Below are positions 32,191 through 41,349 of a stretch of DNA of 51,740 nucleotides, one piece after another. This DNA is from a virus: IMG/VR virus record IMGVR_UViG_3300044940_000294, positions 1-51,740 of that record; one strand, given 5' to 3'. Both the position numbers and the translations under genes were made by a program. The first letter of the stretch is position 1. Every line of letters starts with the position of its first letter. Below the pieces are notes generated by a model. It saw nothing but the letters and a program-made list of their open reading frames with translations, did no database searches and was not told where the DNA came from.

Positions 32191-32855
32191 GGCTCTTTCG
32201 CAAGGTCTATAAAGGCTGTTTCGCCTGTATCGGGATTAGTCAATTTAGCCCTTGTGTCAATACTGCCCTCTGCCCTTTGCAACAACTCTACTAAGTCCAA
32301 ATAGTCATCAGCAGTTAGTTTGTTGGTTTCCAAACTCACATAATTGCCGTCCTCTCTTTTGTACCTTAGTTTATACCGTTCTTGAATATCCTTACTTTTT
32401 TCACCAATGCTTGCCAAACAATACTCGACTTCTTTGCCCAAATCTTGTAAAAAAAACGTCTTGGCAGCCAATACTTCTTTGTAGCTTGTAACCGTTGCTT
32501 TGTCTTCGCTTGCACCATTCAAGTAAGTAATAGCAAAGCCTTTGGGGTCAATAGGTATCTCAAAGTTATACTCTTTCGTCCCCCACGAATAAGTCAAAGT
32601 TATGGTATTTCGCCTTGCAAATGACAAATTTCTCATAGCAATCATAATTGCCGTACAGTCCGTTTGGGTGAGTTGTTTGATGTGTTCCTTATTTACAGTA
32701 GTGTTTGTTCCTATTTTGACTACTCTTTTAGCCAAAATTTGCAGCATTTTTTCCTCATTGGTAATGCCACTGCTTTGTAGCAAATCAAAATCCTCGCCTA
32801 TAAATGGTGTAACCGTACAGGCTACACCACTTGGTAATACAAATTCTTTTTCCAT
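32160..32855 (-). CDS. Tail assembly chaperone (G product)
   Basis: 231 residues, between the tube gene and the frameshift extension, which is the usual site of the tail chaperone before the tape measure in contractile phages. Contains helical QLTQTDCTAIMIAMRNLSFA, AITYLNGASEDKATVTSYKE and TADDYLDLVELLQRAEGSID. The C-terminus EPNFFFPLARR covers the slippery site. It would coat the tape measure during tail assembly. The tape measure itself is far away on the map. Confidence 0.75.
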   Translation of the reverse strand: MEKEFVLPSGVACTVTPFIGEDFDLLQSSGITNEEKMLQILAKRVVKIGTNTTVNKEHIKQLTQTDCTAIMIAMRNLSFARRNTITLTYSWGTKEYNFEIPIDPKGFAITYLNGASEDKATVTSYKEVLAAKTFFLQDLGKEVEYCLASIGEKSKDIQERYKLRYKREDGNYVSLETNKLTADDYLDLVELLQRAEGSIDTRAKLTNPDTGETAFIDLAKEPNFFFPLARR

Positions 32856-32856
32856 T

Positions 32857-33279
32857 TTAGCCTAATGTTACGGTGTAATCTCGAACTTGTAAAGTAATAG
32901 TTTCCATTAAAAATTCTGTACCCTCGTCTTTATACACCAAATTGTCAATAGCTGTTTTGCTTACAAAACACTCTTGTAGTTCGTATTTGCGAGTTATTTT
33001 CCCTTCAAGGTCTGTTAATTCAAAGATAACTAATCTCTTATCGCCTTTGATGAGCCAATCGTGGAAAAAATTGTCTTTTAGCACTAATCCTTTGACTTCT
33101 GCCTCACCTACTTTTATTTTAGTGGGGACTTTTACATCTGGTAAAATACCTGCACCATACCTTGCTACACTTTTTTCTTTGTCAGGGATTTTGAACTCTT
33201 GACATTGACCTGCTTTCAATCCATCTATGCGGAGTTGCCAAGCATATTTTAATTGTGCGTTTAATGCCTCTTGTGCCAT
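32857..33279 (-). CDS. Tail tube protein
   Basis: 140 residues, one base after the sheath gene on the same strand. Beta-sandwich pattern: YAWQLRIDGLKAGQCQEFKI, AEVKGLVLKDNFFHDWLIKG then KRLVIFELTDLEGKITRKYE and TITLQVRDYTVTLG. Fits the P2 FII/T4 gp19-like inner tube family, the hexameric channel around which the sheath contracts. Confidence 0.8.
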   Translation of the reverse strand: MAQEALNAQLKYAWQLRIDGLKAGQCQEFKIPDKEKSVARYGAGILPDVKVPTKIKVGEAEVKGLVLKDNFFHDWLIKGDKRLVIFELTDLEGKITRKYELQECFVSKTAIDNLVYKDEGTEFLMETITLQVRDYTVTLG

Positions 33280-33280
33280 G

Positions 33281-34759
33281 TTATGAAATAGTTATATTGC
33301 CTGAAACATTGGTAATTGTAATGGTGATTTCTTCCGCAGCGGGGGTAGGTTGTACTACCACTTGCACCCTGTAAATGCCCGAAGTAATATCAGCTGCCGT
33401 ATTGTAAATCAAATCGGCTAAGGTTTGGGCATCTTGGTCGCCGTTCCACTTATAGGCGTAAATTGCCTCTCTTGCTAACAAGTCATCAAAGAACAATCTA
33501 CCCTCTTGGTACATAGGTTGCCACAAAGCCGTTTGCGTGTTCTGCCTACGTTTGTATTTGGCAGCCAACGTAAACAAGTATCTTTGCATAGCAATAATAT
33601 TGTCCGAAACATTTTCAAACTTCAAATTAGAAGTCCTGTCAAGGTGCAAACTATTATTACCGTCATACATAATTACTCCGTCTGTATTGGTAATAAGGTT
33701 TATACCCTCTCGGTTGATGTCGTTATAGTCATCACCTTCAAAGTTTTGCACGACATCAATTACATTCGAAAATGTACCGAAATTGACTTGTGCAGCCGAT
33801 AAAAATACGCCTACTCTATCTTTTGCCCCAATAGAACCCGCCACGTCGCCACCTGCTAAAAGTTGAATGGTTCTGTTCGCATTGTAAGGGTGTTTTACCT
33901 TAATACCACCACCTACTAACCTTGCTTGGTACGCATTGATTTTTGAGCCTGTGTAAGGGGCTGTTCTACGTCTATACGCCACAAAGTTAGCTTTGCCTTG
34001 TACGGAGTTTGGAATAAACAAATGCACTGTTTTATTTGTGTTCTTGACATATTGCACAAATGCGTCATCTAAACTTGGATTAGGGAACAACTGCAATAAA
34101 CGGGGTGCAAAAGATTTAACTTTGCTAAAATGCTGTACGCCGTCTATGTAGTCTTGGGCTACTACTGTAGTAATGTCTTTTTCGCCACCCACTAATGTAA
34201 CCGTTTCAACTTCCAAAGTTGTGCCGCTGCTAATGTCAAAATCTACCAACTCAAAAGTTTGGTTGAGTTCCTCTACTTTGTCATTATCTAATGTTGCTGG
34301 TACATCATACACCGTTTGCGGAGTTGCACCAGCCAAAGTAACCGTAATATCAAATACGTTGGGTGTTTCTGATAGTGGGCTTGTGATAGCTACGATTGTA
34401 CCATTGTAGCCACTCCCTACGGTTTTAGCTGTAACCTTTACGCCGCTTGTTAAATTAACCGTAGCCTTTGTACCTTGTAAGGTGTTAGGTGCTAAAAAGT
34501 GGTGAACAGGGAACACCGTAAACGTGCAATTATTGGTTTGTAACCCTCTGTATATCTCTATGCCTTGGTTACTAATGATTTTCCCTAACTTTCTTTCAAA
34601 GTCAAGTGGCGTGTTCACATCATACGGTTCGTTAATAATGCCTCTCTCCGTAATTGCTTGCACAATGAAACGAGTTTTGAGAGCATTACTACCTACCGTT
34701 ACACTTTGGTCATCTACGTTTACCGTAATGCCTTTATTACTTGTGGTCGATACTATCAT
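33281..34759 (-). CDS. Tail sheath protein
   Basis: 492 residues. Sheath features: N-terminal VTVGSNALKTRFIVQAITER, a protruding central domain (TKATVNLTSGVKVTAKTVGS-like strands), and the conserved C-terminal core RRRTAPYTGSKINAYQARLV, DGVIMYDGNNSLHLDRTSNL and VQVVVQPTPAAEEITITITN. Contracts to drive the tube through the envelope. Overlaps the tail terminator gene by four bases and precedes the tube gene. Confidence 0.9.
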   Translation of the reverse strand: MIVSTTSNKGITVNVDDQSVTVGSNALKTRFIVQAITERGIINEPYDVNTPLDFERKLGKIISNQGIEIYRGLQTNNCTFTVFPVHHFLAPNTLQGTKATVNLTSGVKVTAKTVGSGYNGTIVAITSPLSETPNVFDITVTLAGATPQTVYDVPATLDNDKVEELNQTFELVDFDISSGTTLEVETVTLVGGEKDITTVVAQDYIDGVQHFSKVKSFAPRLLQLFPNPSLDDAFVQYVKNTNKTVHLFIPNSVQGKANFVAYRRRTAPYTGSKINAYQARLVGGGIKVKHPYNANRTIQLLAGGDVAGSIGAKDRVGVFLSAAQVNFGTFSNVIDVVQNFEGDDYNDINREGINLITNTDGVIMYDGNNSLHLDRTSNLKFENVSDNIIAMQRYLFTLAAKYKRRQNTQTALWQPMYQEGRLFFDDLLAREAIYAYKWNGDQDAQTLADLIYNTAADITSGIYRVQVVVQPTPAAEEITITITNVSGNITIS

Positions 34760-35391
34760 GGTTTTTCAATAATAACGTCTGTGTATATTTCTTCTGCTAA
34801 TGGAATATCCGTTGCAACTACTTTCTGCGAAGTGATATAGACGTTAGGCACCAAGTAACGGACATATCTATCGATAAACTTGTCCTCATTGTTTTGTCCT
34901 TCGTCTTGCTTTACATAGTGAAAGGAGCTTGTCGTTGGTGTACCGTTGTTATCGTACCCTTTTGCGTGCCCTTTTGTATCAAAAGTTTCCAATACCAAAG
35001 TTTCTATCAAATTATTCACACTTTGCTCCTCGCACACCCAAGAGACTTGAAACAAAATGTTTTGTGGTGCATTAGGGTACTTCATTTGTGAATATTTGCC
35101 GTTGGGTTGTAATTGATAGGTGTAGGCTTGTGGCGTGCCTATACTCCCCCTTTCGGTGTTCAACCTATCAATCACAATCTTGTTATTTTTCGTTTCGCCC
35201 CTTGCTTTGTAGTTGCCCACACCATACAACATAATGACAGGCTTGTTAGCTGCTCTAATTGCCTCTATTTGAGCCTTAAAAGTTGCTTGCGAGGTGTAAA
35301 CGGTTACATCAGGCAAATAACCGCCTTGCACTAAGGCAATGCGTAAAGCCTCAAATAAGCCGTTTTCTATCTGGTCAAGGGTGAAAAACAT
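34756..35391 (-). CDS. Tail terminator-like protein
   Basis: 211 residues. MFFTLDQIENGLFEALRIAL start, an alpha-beta body (NKPVIMLYGVGNYKARGETK, NILFQVSWVCEEQSVNNLIE) and a long C-terminal part. Directly before the sheath gene, the usual place of the Mu gp37-type tail terminator that caps the tube at the neck. Function from position and fold pattern only. Confidence 0.6.
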   Translation of the reverse strand: MFFTLDQIENGLFEALRIALVQGGYLPDVTVYTSQATFKAQIEAIRAANKPVIMLYGVGNYKARGETKNNKIVIDRLNTERGSIGTPQAYTYQLQPNGKYSQMKYPNAPQNILFQVSWVCEEQSVNNLIETLVLETFDTKGHAKGYDNNGTPTTSSFHYVKQDEGQNNEDKFIDRYVRYLVPNVYITSQKVVATDIPLAEEIYTDVIIEKP

Positions 35392-35756
35392 TATTTTTTC
35401 AAAGATTTAAAGATTTTGCTCAACAAATGCGCTGAATAAAGCAAGTTCAACGTATGACTTGCAAATTCAGTAGCCACTGCTAATTTCTCTGTTTTTAGCC
35501 TGTAAGCAATATGATTGACTAATAGACTTTGTTCTTCGGGGTCAAGGTCTTTGATTTCCGCAGGAACAAATTTGATTGCTTGAATGATTGTCGGTAATTG
35601 TATCAAGGTACCAATGTACCCAACTGCCTCTAACAAAGTTACTTTGCTATCTTGCAAGTCTTTATTCAATTTACTTGCTAATTCAACGGCAAAATCTGCC
35701 ACTAATTGCAAGTTTTCAATACTTAATTTTTCGGTGTTTGGAGTTTGTTCTGTCAT
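35391..35756 (-). CDS. Small helical protein, unknown (121 residues)
   Basis: Helix-rich (LQLVADFAVELASKLNKDLQ, LEAVGYIGTLIQLPTIIQAI, AYRLKTEKLAVATEFASHTL), no membrane segment. One-base overlap with the terminator gene and four with the hydrolase gene. Possibly associated with lysis or with the neck. Confidence 0.6.
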   Translation of the reverse strand: MTEQTPNTEKLSIENLQLVADFAVELASKLNKDLQDSKVTLLEAVGYIGTLIQLPTIIQAIKFVPAEIKDLDPEEQSLLVNHIAYRLKTEKLAVATEFASHTLNLLYSAHLLSKIFKSLKK

Positions 35757-36340
35757 AGTTCTTTCCCGTTTAATAAGGTGTATGTAAATCTATTGCCGAA
35801 AATTCGTGCAGACCTTTTGCACAAATTCATAAATATTTCAAAATCAAAACTATTTGCAAATACTTGACACCCTGCCGACCACTTATCAACTTCTACAGTA
35901 TCTCCGTTAAGGGCTGCTTGGTGTATATTGATACCAAAATTTCTCCCTTGCTGTATGGTATTATCTATCATGTCAAGGGCTGTATCTTTATTCCTATCAC
36001 GATAGATACGCACTAACCCGCGTTGCACTAATGCCTCGTATCTGCCTTGATGTAAGCCTATTTGATAAACACCTCGATATTGTCCTTCTACCAAAATAGC
36101 TGTACCGTTGGGATTCGTAGGATTAAGTAGCCAATACTTGCCTGGGTCTGTGGTAATGTCAAATACAATCGTATTTAGCACGCCTTTATACCACCAAAAA
36201 ACATAGAGTTTGTCATCAAAGGAGTTACTTTGTGTGTTTTCAGAACGTACACCAACAATATTCAGGTTATAGGGTTTGTCATCTTGCTCAAAGACCACGT
36301 AGCCCTTTCCTTTCATTGCACTTACAATTTTATCTGTCAT
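35753..36340 (-). CDS. Candidate endolysin with YkuD-like S-x-G-C motif
   Basis: 195 residues. NFGINIHQAALNG (His140) and VDKWSAGCQVFAN (Ser155, Cys158) form the His...S-x-G-C pair characteristic of L,D-transpeptidase-type (YkuD) enzymes; TTDPGKYWLLNPTNPNGTAI is a second conserved stretch. I infer a murein-acting enzyme, as it lies just downstream of two membrane proteins of holin/spanin type. No signal peptide. It could also be a structural protein with this fold. Confidence 0.6.
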   Translation of the reverse strand: MTDKIVSAMKGKGYVVFEQDDKPYNLNIVGVRSENTQSNSFDDKLYVFWWYKGVLNTIVFDITTDPGKYWLLNPTNPNGTAILVEGQYRGVYQIGLHQGRYEALVQRGLVRIYRDRNKDTALDMIDNTIQQGRNFGINIHQAALNGDTVEVDKWSAGCQVFANSFDFEIFMNLCKRSARIFGNRFTYTLLNGKEL

Positions 36341-36618
36341 TTCTTTTCCTTAAATAAGTTGTTTGATACATGGACAAAAACAGTCAATATGACCCCTAAA
36401 ACCGTATTAATCATGCTATTACTATCACTGTTTAGGCTTTTAGGGTTAATAACTAAGCTAATGACTATAATACAGACTAATACTAAAATGCCTAACGCAT
36501 AGGCATAACGTAAAAAGTCTATCCTATTCAAGAACTCATAGAAATTCATAGGGGGCTTTTCACAACCTTCCCCCCTAATAGTTAGCTCTGTAGCCTCTGT
36601 TTCTATTTCTGCGTGCAT
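36337..36618 (-). CDS. Holin-like membrane protein (93 residues)
   Basis: Two membrane helices (about 37-58, RYAYALGILVLVCIIVISLV, and 68-86, MINTVLGVILTVFVHVSNNL) separated by a short polar loop, basic C-terminal tail. Size and topology fit a class II holin. Overlaps both neighbouring lysis genes by a few bases. Confidence 0.65.
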   Translation of the reverse strand: MHAEIETEATELTIRGEGCEKPPMNFYEFLNRIDFLRYAYALGILVLVCIIVISLVINPKSLNSDSNSMINTVLGVILTVFVHVSNNLFKEKK

Positions 36619-37085
36619 TACTTTTTTGGTCTTGGTTTTCTATTTGGCTTAGTCGTTTTAACCAAAATATTTGGCAAAATATCTTCGTGAATAGTATTAT
36701 ACACATTATCTATATTCCCTAACCACTGATAAACCGTTTGAGACAGGCTTTCAAATTTTGACTCTATCAACAATTCTTTCGCCTCAAATTTTTTTTGCAA
36801 CTCCTCCTGCTTATTTTCCAGCTTCTCAAACCTTGCATTGAAATTCTCAAAACCCTTTTCTAAGATGTGGTTCATTTCCGCCAAACTATCCCTTACCTCA
36901 AGTTGAAATTTTAAAAAATCATTGTCTATGCGGTTAGAATGGTTGTTAATCATTAGCTTGTTTTCAGCACGAATTTTCTTAGAAAATATCTGCATACTTG
37001 AAACCATAGCAAATGCACCAATTACCCCCGTGATAATTGCACCAACAATATTGTATTCTTTCAAAAAAGTGAATAATAACTCCAT
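36618..37085 (-). CDS. Spanin-like or tail-lysis membrane protein with coiled coil (155 residues)
   Basis: One N-terminal membrane helix (IVGAIITGVIGAFAMVSSM) followed by a long coiled coil (HSNRIDNDFLKFQLEVRDSL, FEKLENKQEELQKKFEAKEL) and a basic proline-rich C-terminus. Topology like Rz-type inner-membrane spanins; its outer-membrane partner is not evident next to it. Completes the holin/hydrolase cassette. Confidence 0.55.
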   Translation of the reverse strand: MELLFTFLKEYNIVGAIITGVIGAFAMVSSMQIFSKKIRAENKLMINNHSNRIDNDFLKFQLEVRDSLAEMNHILEKGFENFNARFEKLENKQEELQKKFEAKELLIESKFESLSQTVYQWLGNIDNVYNTIHEDILPNILVKTTKPNRKPRPKK

Positions 37086-37095
37086 CTCTATTATC

Positions 37096-37518
37096 TTAGT
37101 TTAAAACTTTTCTTACCATACATTGTACTAATACACTATTTGCCCTATCTCTGTCAGGTCCCACTTCAATCGCCGATAATAATTCAAACCTTTCGCCTTT
37201 GTACTTCAAATAGTCTTTATTTGGATTCATTAAGATAATGCCGTTGTTATTAATCAATCCAACGGCTAACAAGTCTTGTACGTGAAAATAAATGCTTACC
37301 TCACCGTAATCGTATTTCCCTTGTTGGGTAATGGTTACTTGGCTGTTAGAATTGGTCGTATCAAAGACAACTAAGCCTAAGACTTCAAACTCAACGTATC
37401 CCATTGTACTTTCGGACTTCCCCCACCTACCCAAATTTTCTTGGGCTTGTTGGTAAGTTATCGGGAATTTAAAAAACTTATCCGTAACTCTTTTAAGTCG
37501 GTCGGTTATTGTAGCCAT
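37096..37518 (-). CDS. Head-tail connector-like protein (140 residues)
   Basis: MATITDRLKRVTDKFFKFPI start, strand-rich middle (YGEVSIYFHVQDLLAVGLIN) and VLVQCMVRKVLN end. Between the capsid operon and lysis genes, with one-base overlap to the next connector gene, so it is probably a neck or head-closure protein. No specific family recognised. Confidence 0.5.
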   Translation of the reverse strand: MATITDRLKRVTDKFFKFPITYQQAQENLGRWGKSESTMGYVEFEVLGLVVFDTTNSNSQVTITQQGKYDYGEVSIYFHVQDLLAVGLINNNGIILMNPNKDYLKYKGERFELLSAIEVGPDRDRANSVLVQCMVRKVLN

Positions 37519-37997
37519 TACGAAGGGAAATACTTTACAGGAACAGGTTGTAATTTTTTACAAAATGCTCTGCACAAGAGCAGAGATATTTTTAGTTGTT
37601 GAGCAAGTGAACAAATCATTTCTCGTATTCCTGCCAAAACATCTGCCGTTTTCATGTTCAAATACGCACTATCATTTACCAAATCATACTCTATTTCTAC
37701 CACCGCAGCCTTTTCTTTGGTTACAAAAATACTCCCTAACAGTCCATCTGCATTAGTCGTGGATATATTTTTGAGGGCTTGCCACTGAATTATTTTGTAG
37801 GCAGTATAATAGCCAATTAAGATTTTTTCTTGATTATTGTATTTGGTTTCATCAAAAACGTCAGTATCACTCTTTTTAAGAGGTATTTGCAGCTCTACAA
37901 ATACCTCTTGTTTTTTTTGTTCTATCAGTGCAATATTGGCAGGGTTGGTAGCTACCAAAAACGGTAGCTGCCCGAATGCAATATCATTAATAATCAT
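37518..37997 (-). CDS. Head-tail connector-like protein (159 residues)
   Basis: Helical: NPANIALIEQKKQEVFVELQ, KYNNQEKILIGYYTAYKIIQ, LNMKTADVLAGIREMICSLA. Helical connectors of the gp6/gp15 type look like this. It lies directly after the small capsid-operon protein and before the other connector gene. Function by position. Confidence 0.5.
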   Translation of the reverse strand: MIINDIAFGQLPFLVATNPANIALIEQKKQEVFVELQIPLKKSDTDVFDETKYNNQEKILIGYYTAYKIIQWQALKNISTTNADGLLGSIFVTKEKAAVVEIEYDLVNDSAYLNMKTADVLAGIREMICSLAQQLKISLLLCRAFCKKLQPVPVKYFPS

Positions 37998-38188
37998 TAT
38001 GCGCCACCTCCGCCACCACTTGACACATTGGTTACTGTAATTCCGCCTGCGACTTTATACTTCAAGACTATCTTAGTTTCTTTCATAGTTACCGTTTGCC
38101 CTTTATAGACAATCTTGTTTGTCGGTTGTGTTGGGTCAAAAAACACACTTGCAGTTGTACCTGCCAGCGTAACATTAATATTTTTCAT
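37997..38188 (-). CDS. Small capsid-operon protein with Gly tail (63 residues)
   Basis: Beta-type protein (MKNINVTLAGTTASVFFDPT, KIVLKYKVAGGITVTNVSS) ending in GGGGGA. Next to the major capsid gene. Could be a capsid-binding or head fibre protein. Unknown. Confidence 0.55.
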   Translation of the reverse strand: MKNINVTLAGTTASVFFDPTQPTNKIVYKGQTVTMKETKIVLKYKVAGGITVTNVSSGGGGGA

Positions 38189-38195
38189 AATCTAT

Positions 38196-39458
38196 CTATT
38201 TTTTAAATTCTTGTGATAAATAAATTGCCAAATCCATAGAGTTAGGGAACTTGTTAGAAGCCCAAGCACGGTCTTTTGACAATAAAACAGCACCAGAACG
38301 CATTATCTTTGCGTACCCTACACTCGTTGAAACGTACAAATGGTTAGCTTGTTTTTGCGGGTTGCGGTGCATTTCAGTCATTACGCCACGATACACCAAT
38401 TCAATTAACCCGTTGTCTTTATTGACAAACAAGATATTATTGGGAGGCATTGCCTCATAAGTAGTTACTGCATTACCAAGATACTCTTGTATTGTTTTTC
38501 TCTCTCTACCTGAATAGTCTGCATTCAGGTCTTCAAATGCCAAATCTTCTACCATAATAGCCGAAGTAATAGGCTGATTTAAGGACGCAAAACGTGCCGT
38601 TACTCTATCAATATCGGTCATGGTATATTTACCTGTGGTATTAACACCAATTATAGGGGCAGACTCCGACAAGTCTTCTTGGTCGCCGTTAATCAATGTC
38701 AATAAAGCCCTCAAATCTTTGCCGATAGACAATTTCACACCAAAACGTCTAAGGAAAAGGGTAAATATATCAATCGTGCTTTCAGAAATCAACTCGTCTG
38801 TGATTTGCAAGCCTCTTGCTATTTTGCGAACTTGTACCGTTTTTTGCCCAAAAGAAGTTTCGCCTTCAGGAATATCCTCGCCTTCTTCAATCTCGATAGG
38901 CATTGAATCAACTTCTTTTACATAAGGAACGATAACTTTTCTGTTACGTACACTTTGGCGTTGTGCAATCCACTGATTAGACTTTGGCGAATAATTCAAG
39001 CCTAGTTGAATAGCTTGCAAGATGATTTCAGGCAACAAAAAACGCATATTAGGGTCAAAATCCCCTGTGTTTTGTGGTGTGCCAGCATAGGACATAGCTG
39101 AGTAGTTGTTGATAGTGCTAATAAACTTTGCTACGTTCATATTTGCACCATACCCTAAAATCTCACTTGCTTTTTCAAATGTGTTTTCAATAGACACCCC
39201 CATTGCTCTTAATAAAGTAGTGGCATCTGCATTGAAATATTCTTTTGAGAACTCGTTAATGCTAATATCTTTGGCAATGATATTTTTCTCCTCATCACCG
39301 TTACGCAAAGTTTGCAAGTCTTTGTAGAAGTCCTTAGAGAACGCCTCCAAACTTGCTCTTACACTTGCACTATCTATCTCCCCTCTACCGTCTTTTGAAA
39401 ATTTATCAAAGTGGTTTTTAAGGGCTGTTAAGTTTTGTTTATTTACAATTAAAGTCAT
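38196..39458 (-). CDS. Major capsid protein
   Basis: 420 residues from the ATG at 39458 (MTLIVNKQNLTALKNHFDKF), which sits nine bases after the decoration gene stop and has the typical major capsid N-terminus; an upstream in-frame start at 39554 would overlap that gene. HK97-type features: an N-terminal coiled region, EGEDIPEGETSFGQKTVQVR (E-loop), ARGLQITDELISESTIDIFT spine helix, and RGVMTEMHRNPQKQANHLYV. Follows protease/scaffold and decoration genes, the normal order. Confidence 0.85.
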   Translation of the reverse strand: MTLIVNKQNLTALKNHFDKFSKDGRGEIDSASVRASLEAFSKDFYKDLQTLRNGDEEKNIIAKDISINEFSKEYFNADATTLLRAMGVSIENTFEKASEILGYGANMNVAKFISTINNYSAMSYAGTPQNTGDFDPNMRFLLPEIILQAIQLGLNYSPKSNQWIAQRQSVRNRKVIVPYVKEVDSMPIEIEEGEDIPEGETSFGQKTVQVRKIARGLQITDELISESTIDIFTLFLRRFGVKLSIGKDLRALLTLINGDQEDLSESAPIIGVNTTGKYTMTDIDRVTARFASLNQPITSAIMVEDLAFEDLNADYSGRERKTIQEYLGNAVTTYEAMPPNNILFVNKDNGLIELVYRGVMTEMHRNPQKQANHLYVSTSVGYAKIMRSGAVLLSKDRAWASNKFPNSMDLAIYLSQEFKK

Positions 39459-39466
39459 AGCTGATT

Positions 39467-39925
39467 CTACGATTTTGTTGGTTGTGGTAATTCTAAAATA
39501 TAAATAAGGTCGCCTTCTCCCTCTGCCTCTGTTAATGCGTAACCTGTAATCCATTCGCCTGTGGTTGTTGATTTATCCACAACAAGTACCCCTTCGGCAT
39601 CTACAGTCTGATTAACAACAATGCCTGTTCCTACTGTAATAGCTTGTGCAGCTTTTGCTTGTAAAATAGCTCTTGCAAATAACCTTACAGTTACATTTTC
39701 ACCTACTTCCGCACTTTTAATTACTCTACCAATAGGAATACCGCTACCAATAATGCCAAATTCAATCAAACCTGCGTTGAAGAAGGCTAATTGCCCCGCA
39801 ACTACTTTTTCAATCCCCCCATTGGGTAAACTATAAAATACGCCTGTGTTATCTGTCCACACCGTTGTTGTAATCGGGGCATCTTGTAACATACCAGAGC
39901 CACCGCTAAGATTAATACTGCTCAT
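39467..39925 (-). CDS. Capsid decoration/cement-like protein
   Basis: 152 residues, Gly/Val/Thr-rich beta protein: VVAGQLAFFNAGLIEFGIIG, GRVIKSAEVGENVTVRLFAR, TVGTGIVVNQTVDAEGVLVV and EGDLIYILEL. Matches the DUF2190/gpD-like decoration type that lies between scaffold and capsid genes in Mu-like phages. Same strand, two bases from the scaffold gene. Confidence 0.7.
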   Translation of the reverse strand: MSSINLSGGSGMLQDAPITTTVWTDNTGVFYSLPNGGIEKVVAGQLAFFNAGLIEFGIIGSGIPIGRVIKSAEVGENVTVRLFARAILQAKAAQAITVGTGIVVNQTVDAEGVLVVDKSTTTGEWITGYALTEAEGEGDLIYILELPQPTKS

Positions 39926-39927
39926 AG

Positions 39928-41223
39928 CTATCTATTGAATTTTGTTAAATCTACATTAGGTTGATTAGTAGGCAAATCTTTAATTTGCTCTATTGACGTA
40001 GGTTCTGTTGAACGAAACTCCACTTCTTTGCTACCACACTTTTTACATACACCACTACCAAATTCTTCGCTTACAGCACCACCAAAGGTTTTAATGTACT
40101 CTTGCACTTCGTCAAGGTTGGCTTTTTCTATGTTAGCCAAAATCAACTCACTTGGCTTGTTTTTCATAAAAACAGTATAAAGGTTCTTAGCCTTTTCCCT
40201 TGCTGTTTTAGTCAAGTTGTTCAATGGTACTAATTGCTTAATCAAGTCCTCTTTTACAGCAGTAAGTTGTTGTACTTCTTTTACCAAATCCTCTTTTTCT
40301 TTTTTGAGGGCTGTTAGTGCTTTTTGGTCAGCTTGTAATTGCTCAAAAAGAGTTTTATCTACTGCCAAATAAGTTTCGTTCCACTTTTCTAATTCAACGG
40401 TTTCATTGACCCCGTTTTTGTGTAGTAATACTTTCATAGCTGTTTCTTTTGCTTTTTGGAATTGCAACGTGCCTTTAAATTCAGTGGCTACGCTATACGT
40501 ATGATTAGTTTCATAGGCTTGCTTTTCGTTGTCCGTTGCAGCATTGAAAGGCATAGTAGCTAACTTACCATCTTCGCCTAATTTGCGTGAATGCGGAGCA
40601 GCTCCTTCGTGGACAAAAGAAATTTCGCTAACTGCAATAATCTTTGTTACAATACGAGTTACCTCCTCTCCATTGATAGATTCGCCAACGTGGTATAAAA
40701 AATCGTTGGGGTTTTCAAAAGTGTGTGAGGGTTGGTATTCAAATTCAATAGCTACCGAACAACATTGAATAGGGCTGTCGGGGCTGTTTAGCATACGACA
40801 AAGTGCGGGGAATAAGACACTATCAATAACGAAAGGGACATCAATGCCCGCAGGAATAATAACACCGTTTTCGGCTACATAACTATTTGCCCACTTTGGG
40901 TTGCCTGAAACGCCTACAACTCTGCTTGCGTCTTGTGAGTGATTGAAGTAACAAGGTTTTTTAGCAAACATTGCCAATGCTTGCCTCAATACAGCTTCAT
41001 TGCGGAAGTCCGTACTTTTCCACGTCCCACTACCTACTAATTCAGCCGATAATACCCTAAAAGGGAATTCTAAAAAGTCTTTCGGTTTAGGAATAGGGCT
41101 TATATCTCCCATTCCCGTAGGCTCGTCAAGACCGAAATGTTGAATAATGTCTTTTTTAGCTGTATTGGAGTTAGGCTTTGCCAAATTGCTTTGTAGGCTC
41201 AAAATAATTTTATCTTTTGGCAT
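39928..41223 (-). CDS. Prohead protease-scaffold protein
   Basis: 431 residues. N-terminal protease-like region: EFPFRVLSAELVGSGTWKST, FAKKPCYFNHSQDASRVVGV (His95), SPIQCCSVAIEFEY (Ser156), ISFVHEGAAPHS. A central coiled coil from about 270 to 345 (LFEQLQADQKALTALKKEKE, VKEVQQLTAVKEDLIKQLVP) acts as scaffold. A C-terminal CKKCG resembles a zinc knuckle half. Starts the capsid operon; the divergent promoter region with the nuclease gene lies upstream. Confidence 0.72.
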   Translation of the reverse strand: MPKDKIILSLQSNLAKPNSNTAKKDIIQHFGLDEPTGMGDISPIPKPKDFLEFPFRVLSAELVGSGTWKSTDFRNEAVLRQALAMFAKKPCYFNHSQDASRVVGVSGNPKWANSYVAENGVIIPAGIDVPFVIDSVLFPALCRMLNSPDSPIQCCSVAIEFEYQPSHTFENPNDFLYHVGESINGEEVTRIVTKIIAVSEISFVHEGAAPHSRKLGEDGKLATMPFNAATDNEKQAYETNHTYSVATEFKGTLQFQKAKETAMKVLLHKNGVNETVELEKWNETYLAVDKTLFEQLQADQKALTALKKEKEDLVKEVQQLTAVKEDLIKQLVPLNNLTKTAREKAKNLYTVFMKNKPSELILANIEKANLDEVQEYIKTFGGAVSEEFGSGVCKKCGSKEVEFRSTEPTSIEQIKDLPTNQPNVDLTKFNR

Positions 41224-41232
41224 AGTAAATTC

Positions 41233-41255
41233 CTATATATTTTGGTAAATATATA
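41233..41255 (-). promoter_or_regulatory. Possible late promoter element
   Basis: Minus strand TATATATTTACC-AAAATATATAG. A similar TATATATTTAC...AAAATATA lies at 51135-51156 before the fibre gene. No -33 TTTG box. Candidate target of the phage sigma factor, but two sites are little evidence. Confidence 0.35.
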
Positions 41256-41309
41256 AATAATCTCTATTGCTTATTATTTTTTTGTATATTTTTTTTAAAA
41301 AATTGGTAG

Positions 41310-41346
41310 CTTTATTTTGTATTTTAAAATAAAGATATTACTTTTG
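41310..41346 (+). promoter_or_regulatory. Operator-promoter for the nuclease operon
   Basis: CTTTATTTTG 41310-41319, AAATAAAG 41327-41334, -7 TACTTTTG 41339-41346, spacer 19 from TTTG. The ATG at 41350 lies only four bases after the -7 box. Confidence 0.8.
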
Positions 41347-41349
41347 AGT

